Positions 9,598-18,023 of a stretch of DNA of 64,000 bases are shown in pieces (the first letter of the stretch is position 1; each line of letters starts with the position of its first letter). This stretch comes from JAMXLO01 sp963696645 (lineage in GTDB: Bacteria > Pseudomonadota > Alphaproteobacteria > Acetobacterales > Acetobacteraceae). The notes beneath the pieces are model-generated. The model was not told the DNA's origin. It did no database searches and was given only the letters and a program-made list of their open reading frames with translations. The translations under genes and the position numbers were made by a program. The stretch covers positions 310,001-374,000 of the forward strand of contig CAVOKY010000011.1 of assembly GCA_963696645.1 (NCBI GenBank). The letters run 5' to 3'.

Positions 9598-10050
9598 ATG
9601 GAACTGATGAGCCGCCAGGAAACCTGGAACATCACCTACACCCATGCGCTGGGTGAGACCGCGAGCTGGTTCTACGGCCAGATCCGCGACAACGCGAAAC
9701 TCTATGGCCGCCGTTGCGCCAAATCCGGCCGCGTGCTGGTGCCGCCGCGTTCGTTCTCCGATCAAACGTTGCAGCCGACGACCGAGTGGGTGGAGGTTGG
9801 ACCGGGTGGACGCATCGAGACGTTCACCATCGTTTACGAACAGTTCCAGAATCTGCCCGATCCGCCCTACGCATTCGGGTACGTTCTGCTGGACGGTGCC
9901 GATACCGCGTTGGGCGGCTACTTCAAGGGCGTCGATCTGACGGATCCGGCGACGGCGGCCGACAAGCTGAGGATCGGTAGCCGGATCGTCACCCGGTTCG
10001 CCGAGCGACGGACCGGTGATGTGCTCGATTTCTGGTACGAGATCGCCTGA
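9598..10050 (+). CDS. DUF35/OB-fold (ChsH2-type) partner protein
   Basis: A 150-residue protein of the Zn-ribbon plus OB-fold family (DUF35) that normally sits beside thiolase-like genes and binds acyl-CoA or the thiolase subunit. The N-terminal part RRCAKSGRVLVPPRSFSD keeps only one cysteine where active family members have four in a rubredoxin-like knuckle, so zinc binding is probably lost. The OB-fold part (FTIVYE...PPYAFGYVLLDGADTALGGYFKGV) is well formed. It is the last gene of the operon, directly before a transposase relic. Confidence 0.82.
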   Translation: MELMSRQETWNITYTHALGETASWFYGQIRDNAKLYGRRCAKSGRVLVPPRSFSDQTLQPTTEWVEVGPGGRIETFTIVYEQFQNLPDPPYAFGYVLLDGADTALGGYFKGVDLTDPATAADKLRIGSRIVTRFAERRTGDVLDFWYEIA

Positions 10051-10102
10051 TCGACGCGACCGGCCAGAGTGTATGGAAATCGGCACATGGACATCGTCCA
10101 GG

Positions 10103-10575
10103 CGTTGACAGTCGAAAGATCGAGCTTCGCCCTGGCACGATCGACGCAATGGTAAATGACGCGCCAGAGTCTGGTGTCATGCTCGCCGACCAGTAGGGCG
10201 ACGGCGTTGACCGGCATCGCGGAGACCAGGCTCATGGTCAGCGCCTCGAACAACAGAGTGAAGCCGCTGTCCGGCCGTGCCCAGGGCACACTGAGCGTCT
10301 TGATCCCACAGCCGGTGCAATGCACACGCGGCATGCGAGCGTGCAGAAACGCCTGGTGCTGGAAGAAGTTGAGATGCCGCCAGGTCATCTGCTCGGCGTC
10401 GTATGCCGGGCAGTCCGCCGCGCCGCAGCTGGGGCAGGCAAACCGGCTGCCGGCGGCGAAGTCGGTGTGGATGTCGAGGCTGACGCGCCTCGGCATCGAA
10501 CCCGCTGCGGATGACCGCCCAGGGCGGCCCCAGCCCCAACGCCAGTTGCCGCAGGCTGGTGTCTCGCATGGCCAT
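10103..10575 (-). pseudogene. ISL3-family transposase relic (N-terminal third, frameshifted)
   Basis: On the minus strand the peptide MRDTSLRQLALGLGPPW (start at 10569 or 10575) continues after a frame change near 10490 as DIHTDFAAGSRFACPSCG, then the C-x-x-C-G zinc-finger part, then SVPWARPDSGFTLLFEAL and LVGEHDTRLWRVIYHCVDRARAKLDLSTV. This is the start of an ISL3 transposase. It ends before the DDE catalytic domain, at about 10103, where the sequence becomes unrelated. No inverted ends were found. It is a dead fragment marking a past insertion at the end of the catabolic operon. Confidence 0.72.
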
Positions 10576-10996
10576 TCCCTCCGCGGTCGCGCCGGCCTGA
10601 CCAAGACCGCGGCCTTGCTCGCTGCCGTCAAGGACGCTGTGCGCCGCCTCGCGATGGCCTGCGGCCATCCTTGACCGCAGCTGTGCGCGGCCCCCGCAGG
10701 GAAACTCAGGCCGGGATGGAGAAACGGCTCTCAGCCGAACCGAGAAACGCCCGCACAACCGCCGGACCGGTGCCTGCTACCCACACCAAACAGCGAGGGG
10801 GCGGTTTGGTAGTGTGTGCCCGCGTGCCCGCATGTCGCGAACAGGACTAGCCGTAAGCATTTCCGGAGCAGGCTTGCAGGTGTCAACCAGCACTGCAACG
10901 GGACCGCTGTTGGAATCGGGGCAAGCACTTGAGAGCGTTCGGGAAATCGACGCTGAAATGCGAGGCGCATGATCATGCTTTGAACCGGGCATCGCC
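10576..10996. other. Intergenic stretch with one hairpin
   Basis: No convincing gene in about 420 bases; short open frames here lack start signals and homology I can recognise. The only structure noticed is a hairpin at 10785-10810 (accaaac paired with gtttggt around a G-rich loop, extendable by CACAC/GTGTG). It has no T-run on either strand, so it is not a clear terminator. Confidence 0.5.
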
Positions 10997-12691
10997 TTAT
11001 CCCGATGCGGCGTGACGACCCGCGATGAACCCCTGACAGGCGGCACGCGCCAAACCGTGCTGGCTGAACCCGCCGGCCGATTCGCCACCGCAATACAGCC
11101 CGGGAATGATCTCACCATGCATGTCGATCACCTGGCAGTGCGCGTTGATGCGCAGCCCGGCGCGGGTGTCGTGCACAACCGGCGTCGCCCAGGCGGCGTA
11201 GAACGGCGGCGTGGCGATCTTGTGCAGCGGCGTGGGCTTGCCGAAGTCCGCATCAATGCCGGACTCCACGAATGAATTGTAGCGTGCCACCGTCTGTTCC
11301 AGATTCTCCGGCGGCATCTTCACGCGCTGATATCGCATCACGATCTTCCGCGCCAGCTCGGCGATACTATCAGCGCGAACGAAAAACCCTGCGGCGACGT
11401 CGACATGCGGCGGCTCGGGCACCCACTTCTCGCGGACACAGGCATCGGCGTCGAAGATCGCCCAGATCGGGCCGCCGCCATTTTTGCCATCGCCGATCCC
11501 GGCCATTGCCGCGTTCAGCCAGTTGTTTGGATTCCAAACGATGTTTTTCGCGTTCAGGTAACTGCCCTGAACGTAAGGGTTGATCGAATTGTAGTTGTTG
11601 GTGGTGAACGCCCGGCCGGTCTCGTCATAGAATCGCCGGCCCAGCATGTTGACCGTGATGACATCCTGCCAGTCATTCACCGGCAAGCCGATGGCACGGG
11701 CCTTGTGGAACACCGCGCTGCCCGGCCGCCAGCGCAGGTTCTGGTAGTTGTACTGGCAGCCGATCGCGGCGGGCTTGGTCACGCTGTAGCCGAATTCACC
11801 CGCCTGATTGTACAGCCCCCACAACGCGGCACCGTTCTCCATCGCGGCGATTTCGCCGCTCGCATCCTGGTCCGACCACGGCATGCCGGCGAGGCCGCAA
11901 TATTCCTCGGTCAGACGCGGGTCGAACATGCGGCGGAAATTCACGTTGCCGGTCGAACCGCCGGTGGCAACGATCACCGCCCTGCGCGCGCGGATATCGA
12001 AGCGGGCGCCATCAGTCTCCACCGCGATGCCCAGCACGCGGCCGGAGCACGGTGCCTCGCGGTGCAGCGCCACCATGCGGTGCCGGAGCATGATTTCGAC
12101 GCCGAGCTTACGCGCCGCGGCCTCGAGCGGGCGCATCATGCCGTTGCCGGTCGATGTCGTCGCGCGCACTGCCGGATCGACAGGCTTGCCGGTCTGCACC
12201 ATCGGCCAATCCATCGCCGCACAATGCATCTCGCGCGGCACCGAGTTGCCGACGGCGTTGCCACCGCGTGCATCCGGCGTCTGGTCGATGAACACCACGC
12301 CATGCTCCACGAGAAAATCATGGGTGGCGGCGGCGTGATCGCAAAACGCGCGAACGATCTCATGGTCGTTGTAGCGATAGTCGGGGAAGCCGTTCGGTTC
12401 GACCACTGACCAGTCGGTCAGGTCGCGGAACATCAGATCGGGCGAGTCCTCGATGCCATGGGCTCGCTGCGCGCTGTTGCCGCCGCCCAACGGCACGTTG
12501 CCGCCGCTGGTGATCGCATGGCCGCCGATGTCCGGTTCCGCTTCGACCACGATCACCGAGGCGCCCGCCTCGCGCGCCACGATCGCTGCTGGCAACCCGG
12601 TGGCACCGGAACCCACAACCACGACGTCTGCTTCAACCTGCCAAGCAATATCCCGAATGCCGGTCACGACTGCGATCCTGTTACGGCTCAT
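10997..12691 (-). CDS. FAD-dependent dehydrogenase (fumarate-reductase/3-ketosteroid-dehydrogenase-like flavoprotein)
   Basis: A 564-residue FAD_binding_2 protein when started at the ATG ending at 12691 (MSRNRIAVV). A longer frame runs to 12970, but the added 93 residues are not family-like. The ADP-binding fold is VVVVGSGATGLPAA near residue 24, followed by a glycine-rich HAITSGGNVPLGGG loop, and the C-terminal flavin contact is GLYCGGESAGGFSQHG near the end. Such enzymes remove or add hydrogen across a C-C bond in acids or ketosteroid-like rings. It is close to the thiolase/DUF35 operon but on the opposite strand, so a shared pathway is an inference. Confidence 0.85.
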   Translation of the reverse strand: MSRNRIAVVTGIRDIAWQVEADVVVVGSGATGLPAAIVAREAGASVIVVEAEPDIGGHAITSGGNVPLGGGNSAQRAHGIEDSPDLMFRDLTDWSVVEPNGFPDYRYNDHEIVRAFCDHAAATHDFLVEHGVVFIDQTPDARGGNAVGNSVPREMHCAAMDWPMVQTGKPVDPAVRATTSTGNGMMRPLEAAARKLGVEIMLRHRMVALHREAPCSGRVLGIAVETDGARFDIRARRAVIVATGGSTGNVNFRRMFDPRLTEEYCGLAGMPWSDQDASGEIAAMENGAALWGLYNQAGEFGYSVTKPAAIGCQYNYQNLRWRPGSAVFHKARAIGLPVNDWQDVITVNMLGRRFYDETGRAFTTNNYNSINPYVQGSYLNAKNIVWNPNNWLNAAMAGIGDGKNGGGPIWAIFDADACVREKWVPEPPHVDVAAGFFVRADSIAELARKIVMRYQRVKMPPENLEQTVARYNSFVESGIDADFGKPTPLHKIATPPFYAAWATPVVHDTRAGLRINAHCQVIDMHGEIIPGLYCGGESAGGFSQHGLARAACQGFIAGRHAASG

Positions 12692-13107
12692 GCTGACCGA
12701 GTCATGTTGGTTTCGCAAGATCGTCCAATGTCGAAAGTTTGAAGGGAAGCCATTGGTTGCTCTTGAGTGGCGGTGGACATCCATACCCGGCACCGCCTGC
12801 ATGCGGCGACGGCGCGAGGTCACTGTTAAGTGCCGAGCGTCTGATTGCCGGTATGACATCAGGTTCGCTGCTGGTGCCAAACCGGTGCCGGCCTGCACGC
12901 GCGACGTTGGGAGAACGAATCGTTGCTGGGCAGGCGAATGGCACGCTTCAATCGTCAGGTATTGAATCACCTGATGTCGCGCTTGCTACCCGGCCCCTTC
13001 ACGGAGGCTTAACGCCTGCGGAGGCAGGGTGCAGGCGTTCGCGGTCCGCCCGTGAATTGTCCATCTGGCCGACGCCTGTACTCGTGCTCGTATGGCAGGG
13101 GGAAGTC
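12692..13107. other. Divergent intergenic region between flavoprotein and lipase genes
   Basis: About 415 bases between two divergently read genes. Promoters for both are expected here, but I could not pick out convincing -35/-10 boxes. Open frames crossing it are extensions of the neighbours without family similarity. Confidence 0.5.
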
Positions 13108-14226
13108 GTGAAACAATCCGTGATTTGCATGCTGGCCCTTGGTCTTTCTCTGACCTTGGGTTTCTTGCCTGCCCATGCCGAGCCCTCTGTTCCGCCATTC
13201 TATCAGGCTGTCGGCGACATCAGGCCTGATGGGAAACTGGGGCAGATCGTCAAGCAGGAGCCACTCGCGACCCCGGTGGCCGGTGCCCAGGCCTGGCGCA
13301 TCGCCTACATCTCCTCCGACCTGGCGGACCGAAAGACAATCGCGACCGCAATTGTCGTGGCACCGGTCGGAGCCCGCCCGAATGACGGCCGGCCCGTGGT
13401 TGCCTGGGCGCATGGCACCACCGGAACGGCGCAGAATTGCGGTCCGTCTCAGGTGCCGAATCCGGCGCAGCCGCTCAACGAATACTTCCTTGTGGGCGGA
13501 AATTCCTGGACGGATTACGGTCTGCCGAACGTCGAAGCCTTCATCAAGGAGGGTTATGTCGTAGTCGCCACCGACTATCAGGGGCTGGGTGGCGGTGGCC
13601 GGCATCAGTACGCCGTGGCGGCGACCCAGGCGCGTGACGTCATTAATTCGGTGCGCGCGACAGGCGCTCTTGCGGCCAGCGGCGCCGGAAAAAAGGCAAT
13701 TGTCTACGGTTGGTCTCAAGGTGGCGGTGCGACGCTCGCCGCGGCAAGCCTGGGCTACTATGCGGCCACGCAAGGCACAGCATCGGACAATATCCAACTG
13801 GTCGGCTTTGTTGCCTTGGCGCCGTTCGATGTGGCAGTGACTACCGCCGCCACAACCTTCGATCAGGCAAGCGCGGAAAAACTGATCAGCGGTCTGGCGA
13901 CCACCTTTTCCGACAACGCGTTCAACTTCACGCATTTTGCAATGACGATCTGGGGAACAGCGGCAGCATTTCCCGGGCTTCGGATGGACGACATTTTCAC
14001 CGATGACGGCGCAAAAGTACTCGAGACAGTGTTTTCAAACAAATGCATGCATGCCGCTGCGGACACACTGAACTATGCATATTCGTCTGAATACAAATCG
14101 CTCGTCAATTCCCAATCGAAAAACACGCTGGCATGGGCGCAGGCACTTATCAAAGGCAGCGTTACGCCGGTCAAGCCCATGGCGCCCGTGGTAATCTATT
14201 AGGGTACCAAGGATACGGTTCTCCCC
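13108..14226 (+). pseudogene. Secretory lipase (LIP-family alpha/beta hydrolase), 5' part, nonsense mutation plus IS insertion
   Basis: A GTG start with the ribosome site agggggaag at 13097-13105 gives a Sec signal peptide (hydrophobic core LALGLSLTLGFLPAHA) and an alpha/beta hydrolase of the secretory-lipase family, with the nucleophile elbow YGWSQGGG. The reading frame hits TAG at 14200-14202 just after APVVIY. The bases beyond still read GTKDTVLP, the family's conserved aspartate strand, so the stop looks like a CAG-to-TAG change. An IS4-type element then begins at 14227, and the remaining C-terminus lies beyond it at 15586-15771. The gene is therefore inactivated at least twice. Confidence 0.8.
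14217..14226. repeat. Target-site duplication, left copy
   Basis: The ten bases ggttctcccc lie immediately before the element and are repeated exactly at 15586-15595 directly after it, the expected footprint of IS4-family insertion. Confidence 0.85.
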
Positions 14227-15585
14227 CTCACGACTCCCCTCATTTGTCAGACCGGCCCGAAAACGTCTGCGAATAGCGGCTGCTCCTGCAGCATGCGGGA
14301 GAAGCGCTGCATCAGCGGACGCAGCCTGTCTTCTGGCATCATCGGGATCAGGTCGTAGAGCATGCAGCCCTGGCGGAACAACGAATGGACGCGGCGTTTG
14401 GCGGTGTTGGTCTTGAGCATCCGGTCATAGCCCAGTGCCTCGCCGGCGGCACCGAGGAGCGTCAGCAGCACCACGGCGAAAGCGTTGATCAGCCACAACC
14501 GATCGCGCCGCTCGGGAGTTTTGACATGCATCGCGCCCATCCCCATGCCGAAGCGCAGATCCTTGGTATCGCGTAGCGCGCACTCGATGCCCCAGCGACG
14601 ACCGTAGTATCCGGTCAGATGCTTGGCCGTGGCATCGGCACTGCTGGCCGCCAGGCACCAGGCCTGCTTCATGTCGGGGTCCTGAACGCAGACCACGGTC
14701 CCCACTGCATAGCGGTCGGCGGTGACCGCGGCGCCACGCAGCACACGGGCGCGTCCGCCGGGTCGCACCCAGGCGGCAGCGGTGCGGGTTTCGCCGGTGG
14801 TGGTGGTCACAGCGATGTTGCCGCGGAAGCGGATGACGTAGTCGAAGCACAGCTCTTCGGTCAGCATCCGGTAGAGTTTCTGGTCGCCGAAGCCGCGGTC
14901 GGCGATCACGCACACCGCGATGTCGGCCGGCAGCAATTCGGCCAACCGCACCAGTACCCGATGCTCGTAGAGGCTGCGGTTGTCCTTGAGTGTGCACGTG
15001 TCGACCGTGAGCCATACCAGCGGTGTGGCACGACCGTGATCGGTGATCAGCGACAACATGATTGTGGCCTGCTTGTCGGCCTCGAAGTCGGTCCAGTCCA
15101 ATGCCACCACGATGGCGTTGCGTGTGCCGATGATGTAGGGCACCCAGCGGGTGAGGATGTCATCGACGTTGATATTCCGGTTGGACAGCAGGCGGTCGAC
15201 CTGCTTGGTCGCATGCTTGGGGTTCAGGCCACGTGCGGCAGCGAGCCCCTGGCCGATCGTGCAGACCGCCAGGGAGGCGCCGCGCAGCACGCCGAGGGTG
15301 GCATCGCAGAGCGAGCCGACGCGCTTGGCGTGAAGATCATGGCCAAGCACGCCGCCAAGAACCTGCCTGACCTGGTCGATGGAGAACTGCTGCTGCCCGA
15401 TGACCATCGTATCCCCCGACCTGCCGTTGCTGGGCGGGAGATCTGTTGCTTCACGCGACTGCAAAACTGGCCATGGCGGATTCGCAAGGATATGCCGCCG
15501 TCGCTGCTCATGCGATTCTTTCCGGAATCGTCCTTATGGCCGACCGATTCTTTCATGTCTCAAGGAAAATGAGGGGATGAGTGAG
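14227..15585 (-). mobile_element. IS4-family insertion sequence, complete, 1359 bp
   Basis: Ends are imperfect inverted repeats: ctcacgactcccctcattt on the left, and on the right the reverse complement of ctcactcatcccctcattt, differing at three positions. It is flanked by 10-bp direct repeats (14217-14226 and 15586-15595) and holds one full-length transposase gene. The perfect target duplication and intact gene indicate recent insertion. It splits a secretory-lipase gene. Confidence 0.88.
14247..15464 (-). CDS. IS4-family DDE transposase
   Basis: A 405-residue transposase, or 386 if started at the methionine encoded at 15407 (MVIGQQQF), which fits the family better. Catalytic aspartates are in VVALDWTDFE and CVIADRGFGD, and the Y-x2-R-x3-E-x6-K signature of IS4 transposases is seen as YGRRWGIECALRDTK. 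It fills almost the whole element and appears functional. Confidence 0.9.
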   Translation of the reverse strand: MQSREATDLPPSNGRSGDTMVIGQQQFSIDQVRQVLGGVLGHDLHAKRVGSLCDATLGVLRGASLAVCTIGQGLAAARGLNPKHATKQVDRLLSNRNINVDDILTRWVPYIIGTRNAIVVALDWTDFEADKQATIMLSLITDHGRATPLVWLTVDTCTLKDNRSLYEHRVLVRLAELLPADIAVCVIADRGFGDQKLYRMLTEELCFDYVIRFRGNIAVTTTTGETRTAAAWVRPGGRARVLRGAAVTADRYAVGTVVCVQDPDMKQAWCLAASSADATAKHLTGYYGRRWGIECALRDTKDLRFGMGMGAMHVKTPERRDRLWLINAFAVVLLTLLGAAGEALGYDRMLKTNTAKRRVHSLFRQGCMLYDLIPMMPEDRLRPLMQRFSRMLQEQPLFADVFGPV

Positions 15586-15595
15586 GGTTCTCCCC
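15586..15595. repeat. Target-site duplication, right copy
   Basis: Exact copy of the ten bases ggttctcccc found at 14217-14226 on the other side of the IS4-family element. Confidence 0.85.
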
Positions 15596-15771
15596 CTCAA
15601 ATGGGGAAATTGTACCAGGAGCAGATGTGCAGGCTTGGCGGAAATGTCGGCCGAGTGCAATTGGACGGCGAACAGACCCACTTCTCGACACCTATTGTCG
15701 CAGCACCGCTGTACCTGTCATGGGTGAAAGACCGGTTCGCAGGAAGGCCCGCAGCAAACGCCTGTCCTTGA
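15586..15771 (+). pseudogene. Secretory lipase, 3' remainder beyond the IS element
   Basis: The frame reading MGKLYQEQMCRLGG from 15601 and ending in LSWVKDRFAGRPAANACP matches the C-terminal end of secretory lipases (after the catalytic aspartate; a histidine in the EQTHFST segment is a candidate for the triad). It is one base out of phase with the 5' part if the element and one target copy are removed. So besides the TAG and the insertion there is at least one indel. Clearly a fragment, with no start signal of its own. Confidence 0.68.
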
Positions 15772-15842
15772 ATGTGGCAAAGTCAGTCTTGCTCGAATGG
15801 TCGTTGCGATGCTGAACGCCGCATGATTTTGCTTGGTTCACA

Positions 15843-15980
15843 CGGAAGGGCGTGGTGAGCCAGAATACGGACGGGCGGCTCGAAGTCATCTACGTCGGCA
15901 CCCTCAACGGCACCAACGACATCGTCTATTAAATCTGGCAAGTGCAGGCGGGTGGCCTCGCTGACCGGACCAGCGAGATT
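15843..15980 (+). pseudogene. Beta-propeller (lectin-like repeat) protein relic
   Basis: One frame reads VSQNTDGRLEVIYVGTLNG, then a TAA at 15930, then IWQVQAGG. This resembles a single blade of secreted multi-blade proteins whose repeats read like N-x-D-G-R-L-E-V-F-x-V-G-T...W-Q-x-x-x-G-G. Only this piece is left, with a stop inside, no start, and an IS element shortly downstream. Weak but specific similarity. Confidence 0.4.
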
Positions 15981-16023
15981 GTACCGCGGGGGCAAGAGCA
16001 CACAGTGAGATCGCTTTCCAAAG

Positions 16024-17084
16024 CAGGGGAATCGCATATGGAATTCGCTTGACAGATCGACGCAACATTTGCCCAGCGCGGGGCGAATCGACTCTACCCC
16101 TGTTGATCACCACAGGGGACGACGATGGACAGCTTCGCAGCCTGCTTTGATGGCTTGGAGGATCCGCGCACCGGCAACGCCGGCCGGCACGATCTGCTGG
16201 AGATGCTGGTGATCGCGCTGTGCACCGTGCTGTCTGGTGGAGAAGACTGTACCGATATGGCGGAGTTTGCCCGCGCCGAGCTGGGGTTCTTGCACGGCTT
16301 CCTCGAGCTGGACCACGGCGCGCCGAGCCACGACATCTTCAGCCGGCTGTTCCGTCTGCTCGACCCCGAGCAATTTCGCGCCTGTTTCCAGCGGTTCATG
16401 GCCGGCTTTGCCGAGGCCTGCCAGGGTGTGGTGGCGATTGATGGCAAGGTGCTGCGCCGTTCGTTCGACCGTGACCGTCGATGCACTCAATTGCCAACGC
16501 GAGATTGCCCGCCAGGTGGTTGACCAGAAGGGCGATTACGTTCTGGCATTGAAGGGAAACCAGGCGACGTTGCACGATGACGTGCGGAGTTTTCTGGACG
16601 ATCCAGAGACACAGCTGTCGGTCAGCGACAGCACGGTCGACGCCGACCATGGCCGCATCGAGACCCGGACCAGCATGGTTTCGACCGATATTGAATGGCT
16701 GCAGGCGGACCATGACTGGCCAGGACTGGCTGCGATCGGCAAGGGTGTCCGCGTCCGAGAGGCCGCCGACAGGACCACCACGGAAACCGCCTACTATCTG
16801 CTGGGCACGGCGATGGCTCCCAACCGGCTCGGCGAGGTCGTCCGCTCGCACTGGGCGATCGAGAACCAACTCCACTGGTGTCTCGACGTTACCATGAACG
16901 AAGATCAGGCACGAAACCGCATGGGCAATGACCCACACAACCTCGCTGTCTTGCGCCACATGGCACTCAACCTGGTACGGATGGAAAGCTCCAAGGGCTC
17001 GTTGCCCAAGAACTCAGGCGCGCCGCTTGGAGCGACGCTTTCCTCGCCAGGGCCCTGGCTCAACTTTGAAATGCGATTACCCTG
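16024..17084 (+). mobile_element. ISAs1-family insertion sequence, internally deleted
   Basis: The outer ends are inverted: caggggaatcgcatatg at 16024-16040 and gaaatgcgattaccctg at 17068-17084 (reverse complement cagggtaatcgcatttc). The length of 1061 bp is shorter than typical intact members, in line with an internal deletion in the transposase. I see no matching direct repeats just outside the ends. Confidence 0.7.
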
Positions 17085-17085
17085 A
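16125..17085 (+). pseudogene. ISAs1-family transposase with internal deletion/frameshift
   Basis: The first part (132 residues from 16125) has the DDE_Tnp_1-associated N-terminus MDSFAACFDGLEDPR and the first catalytic aspartate in VVAIDGKVLRRSFD. The frame then changes at about 16470-16480, and the other frame resumes with TVDALNCQREIARQVV, KGDYVLALKGNQ and SHWAIENQLHWCLDVTMNEDQ up to the end. In intact relatives roughly 45-50 residues lie between these two blocks, so about 140 bases have been lost and the frame broken. Confidence 0.78.
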
Positions 17086-17119
17086 ACCCCTGCGCCACCC
17101 GCCAAGCAGAGACCATCTC

Positions 17120-18016
17120 ATGACTCACCACCGCATCGGCATCGACCTCGGCGGTACCAAGATCGAGATTGTCGTGCTCGCGTCCGACGGCAGCGAGCGG
17201 CTGCGGCATCGGATCGATACACCGCACGGATACCAGGCCTCGCTGGAGGGCATCGCGCGCCTGGTGCGCGACGTGGAAGCGCAGCTTGGCGTCACCGCGA
17301 CCGTCGGCATCGGCATTCCTGGCATCATCAGCCCCGCCACCGGCCTGGTGAAGAATGCCAACTCGATCGCGCTGAACGGGCACGCGTTCGACCGCGATAT
17401 CAGCGGCCTGCTGGATCGCGAGGTGCGCGTCGAGAATGACGCCAACTGCTTCGTCCTGTCCGAAGCCGTCGATGGTGCGGGCGCCGGCCATGGCGTGGTG
17501 TTCGGGGTCATTCTCGGCACCGGCTGCGGCGGCGGGGTCGTGATCGACGGCAAGGTGCTGCGCGGCCGCAACCGTGTCACCGGCGAATGGGGCCACAATC
17601 CGCTGCCCTGGCCACGGATGGACGAGATACCGGGGAACCCGTGCTGGTGCGGCCATTGGGGCTGCCTGGAGACCTGGGTCGCCGGCCCGTCGCTGGCCCG
17701 CGATTGCGATGGACCGGGAGCACACGATGCCTCGGCAATCCCGGCGCGCGCCGCCAAGGGCGAGGCGCGGGCACAGGCGGCGCTCGACCGCCATGCCGAC
17801 CGGCTGGCGCGCGGGCTGGCGCAGGTGGTCAACCTGCTTGATCCCGATATCATCGTGCTCGGTGGCGGCCTGTCGAATATGGCTCATCTGTACAACGTGC
17901 TGCCGCCGTTGGTGCGCCGCTACGTGTTCAGCGACTTCGTGCAGACCCCGATCGTGCGCAACCGGCATGGCAATTCATCCGGCGTCCGCGGCGCTGCATG
18001 GCTGTGGCCCGCATAG
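17120..18016 (+). CDS. ROK-family sugar kinase (fructokinase/N-acetylglucosamine-kinase type)
   Basis: A 298-residue ATP-dependent sugar kinase. The N-terminal phosphate loop is IGIDLGGTKIE, the sugar-binding acidic pair lies in VENDANCF, and the ROK zinc motif C-x-C-G-x-x-G-C-x-E is seen as CWCGHWGCLE. The ATG at 17120, about ten bases after agcagaga, is the best start; the open frame runs further up into the ISAs1 relic. It is intact although only 36 bases from the IS end. Seven bases separate it from dinB, so the two are probably co-transcribed. Which hexose it phosphorylates cannot be told. Confidence 0.88.
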   Translation: MTHHRIGIDLGGTKIEIVVLASDGSERLRHRIDTPHGYQASLEGIARLVRDVEAQLGVTATVGIGIPGIISPATGLVKNANSIALNGHAFDRDISGLLDREVRVENDANCFVLSEAVDGAGAGHGVVFGVILGTGCGGGVVIDGKVLRGRNRVTGEWGHNPLPWPRMDEIPGNPCWCGHWGCLETWVAGPSLARDCDGPGAHDASAIPARAAKGEARAQAALDRHADRLARGLAQVVNLLDPDIIVLGGGLSNMAHLYNVLPPLVRRYVFSDFVQTPIVRNRHGNSSGVRGAAWLWPA

Positions 18017-18023
18017 GGTCGCC

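Noticed and set aside
10785..10810. Hairpin as a terminator
   Set aside because: No T-run on either strand and not directly after a gene end; reported only as structure within the intergenic entry.
12692..12970. N-terminal extension of the flavoprotein up to 12970
   Set aside because: The added 93 residues lack family likeness; the methionine at 12691 directly precedes the conserved nucleotide-binding fold at normal distance.
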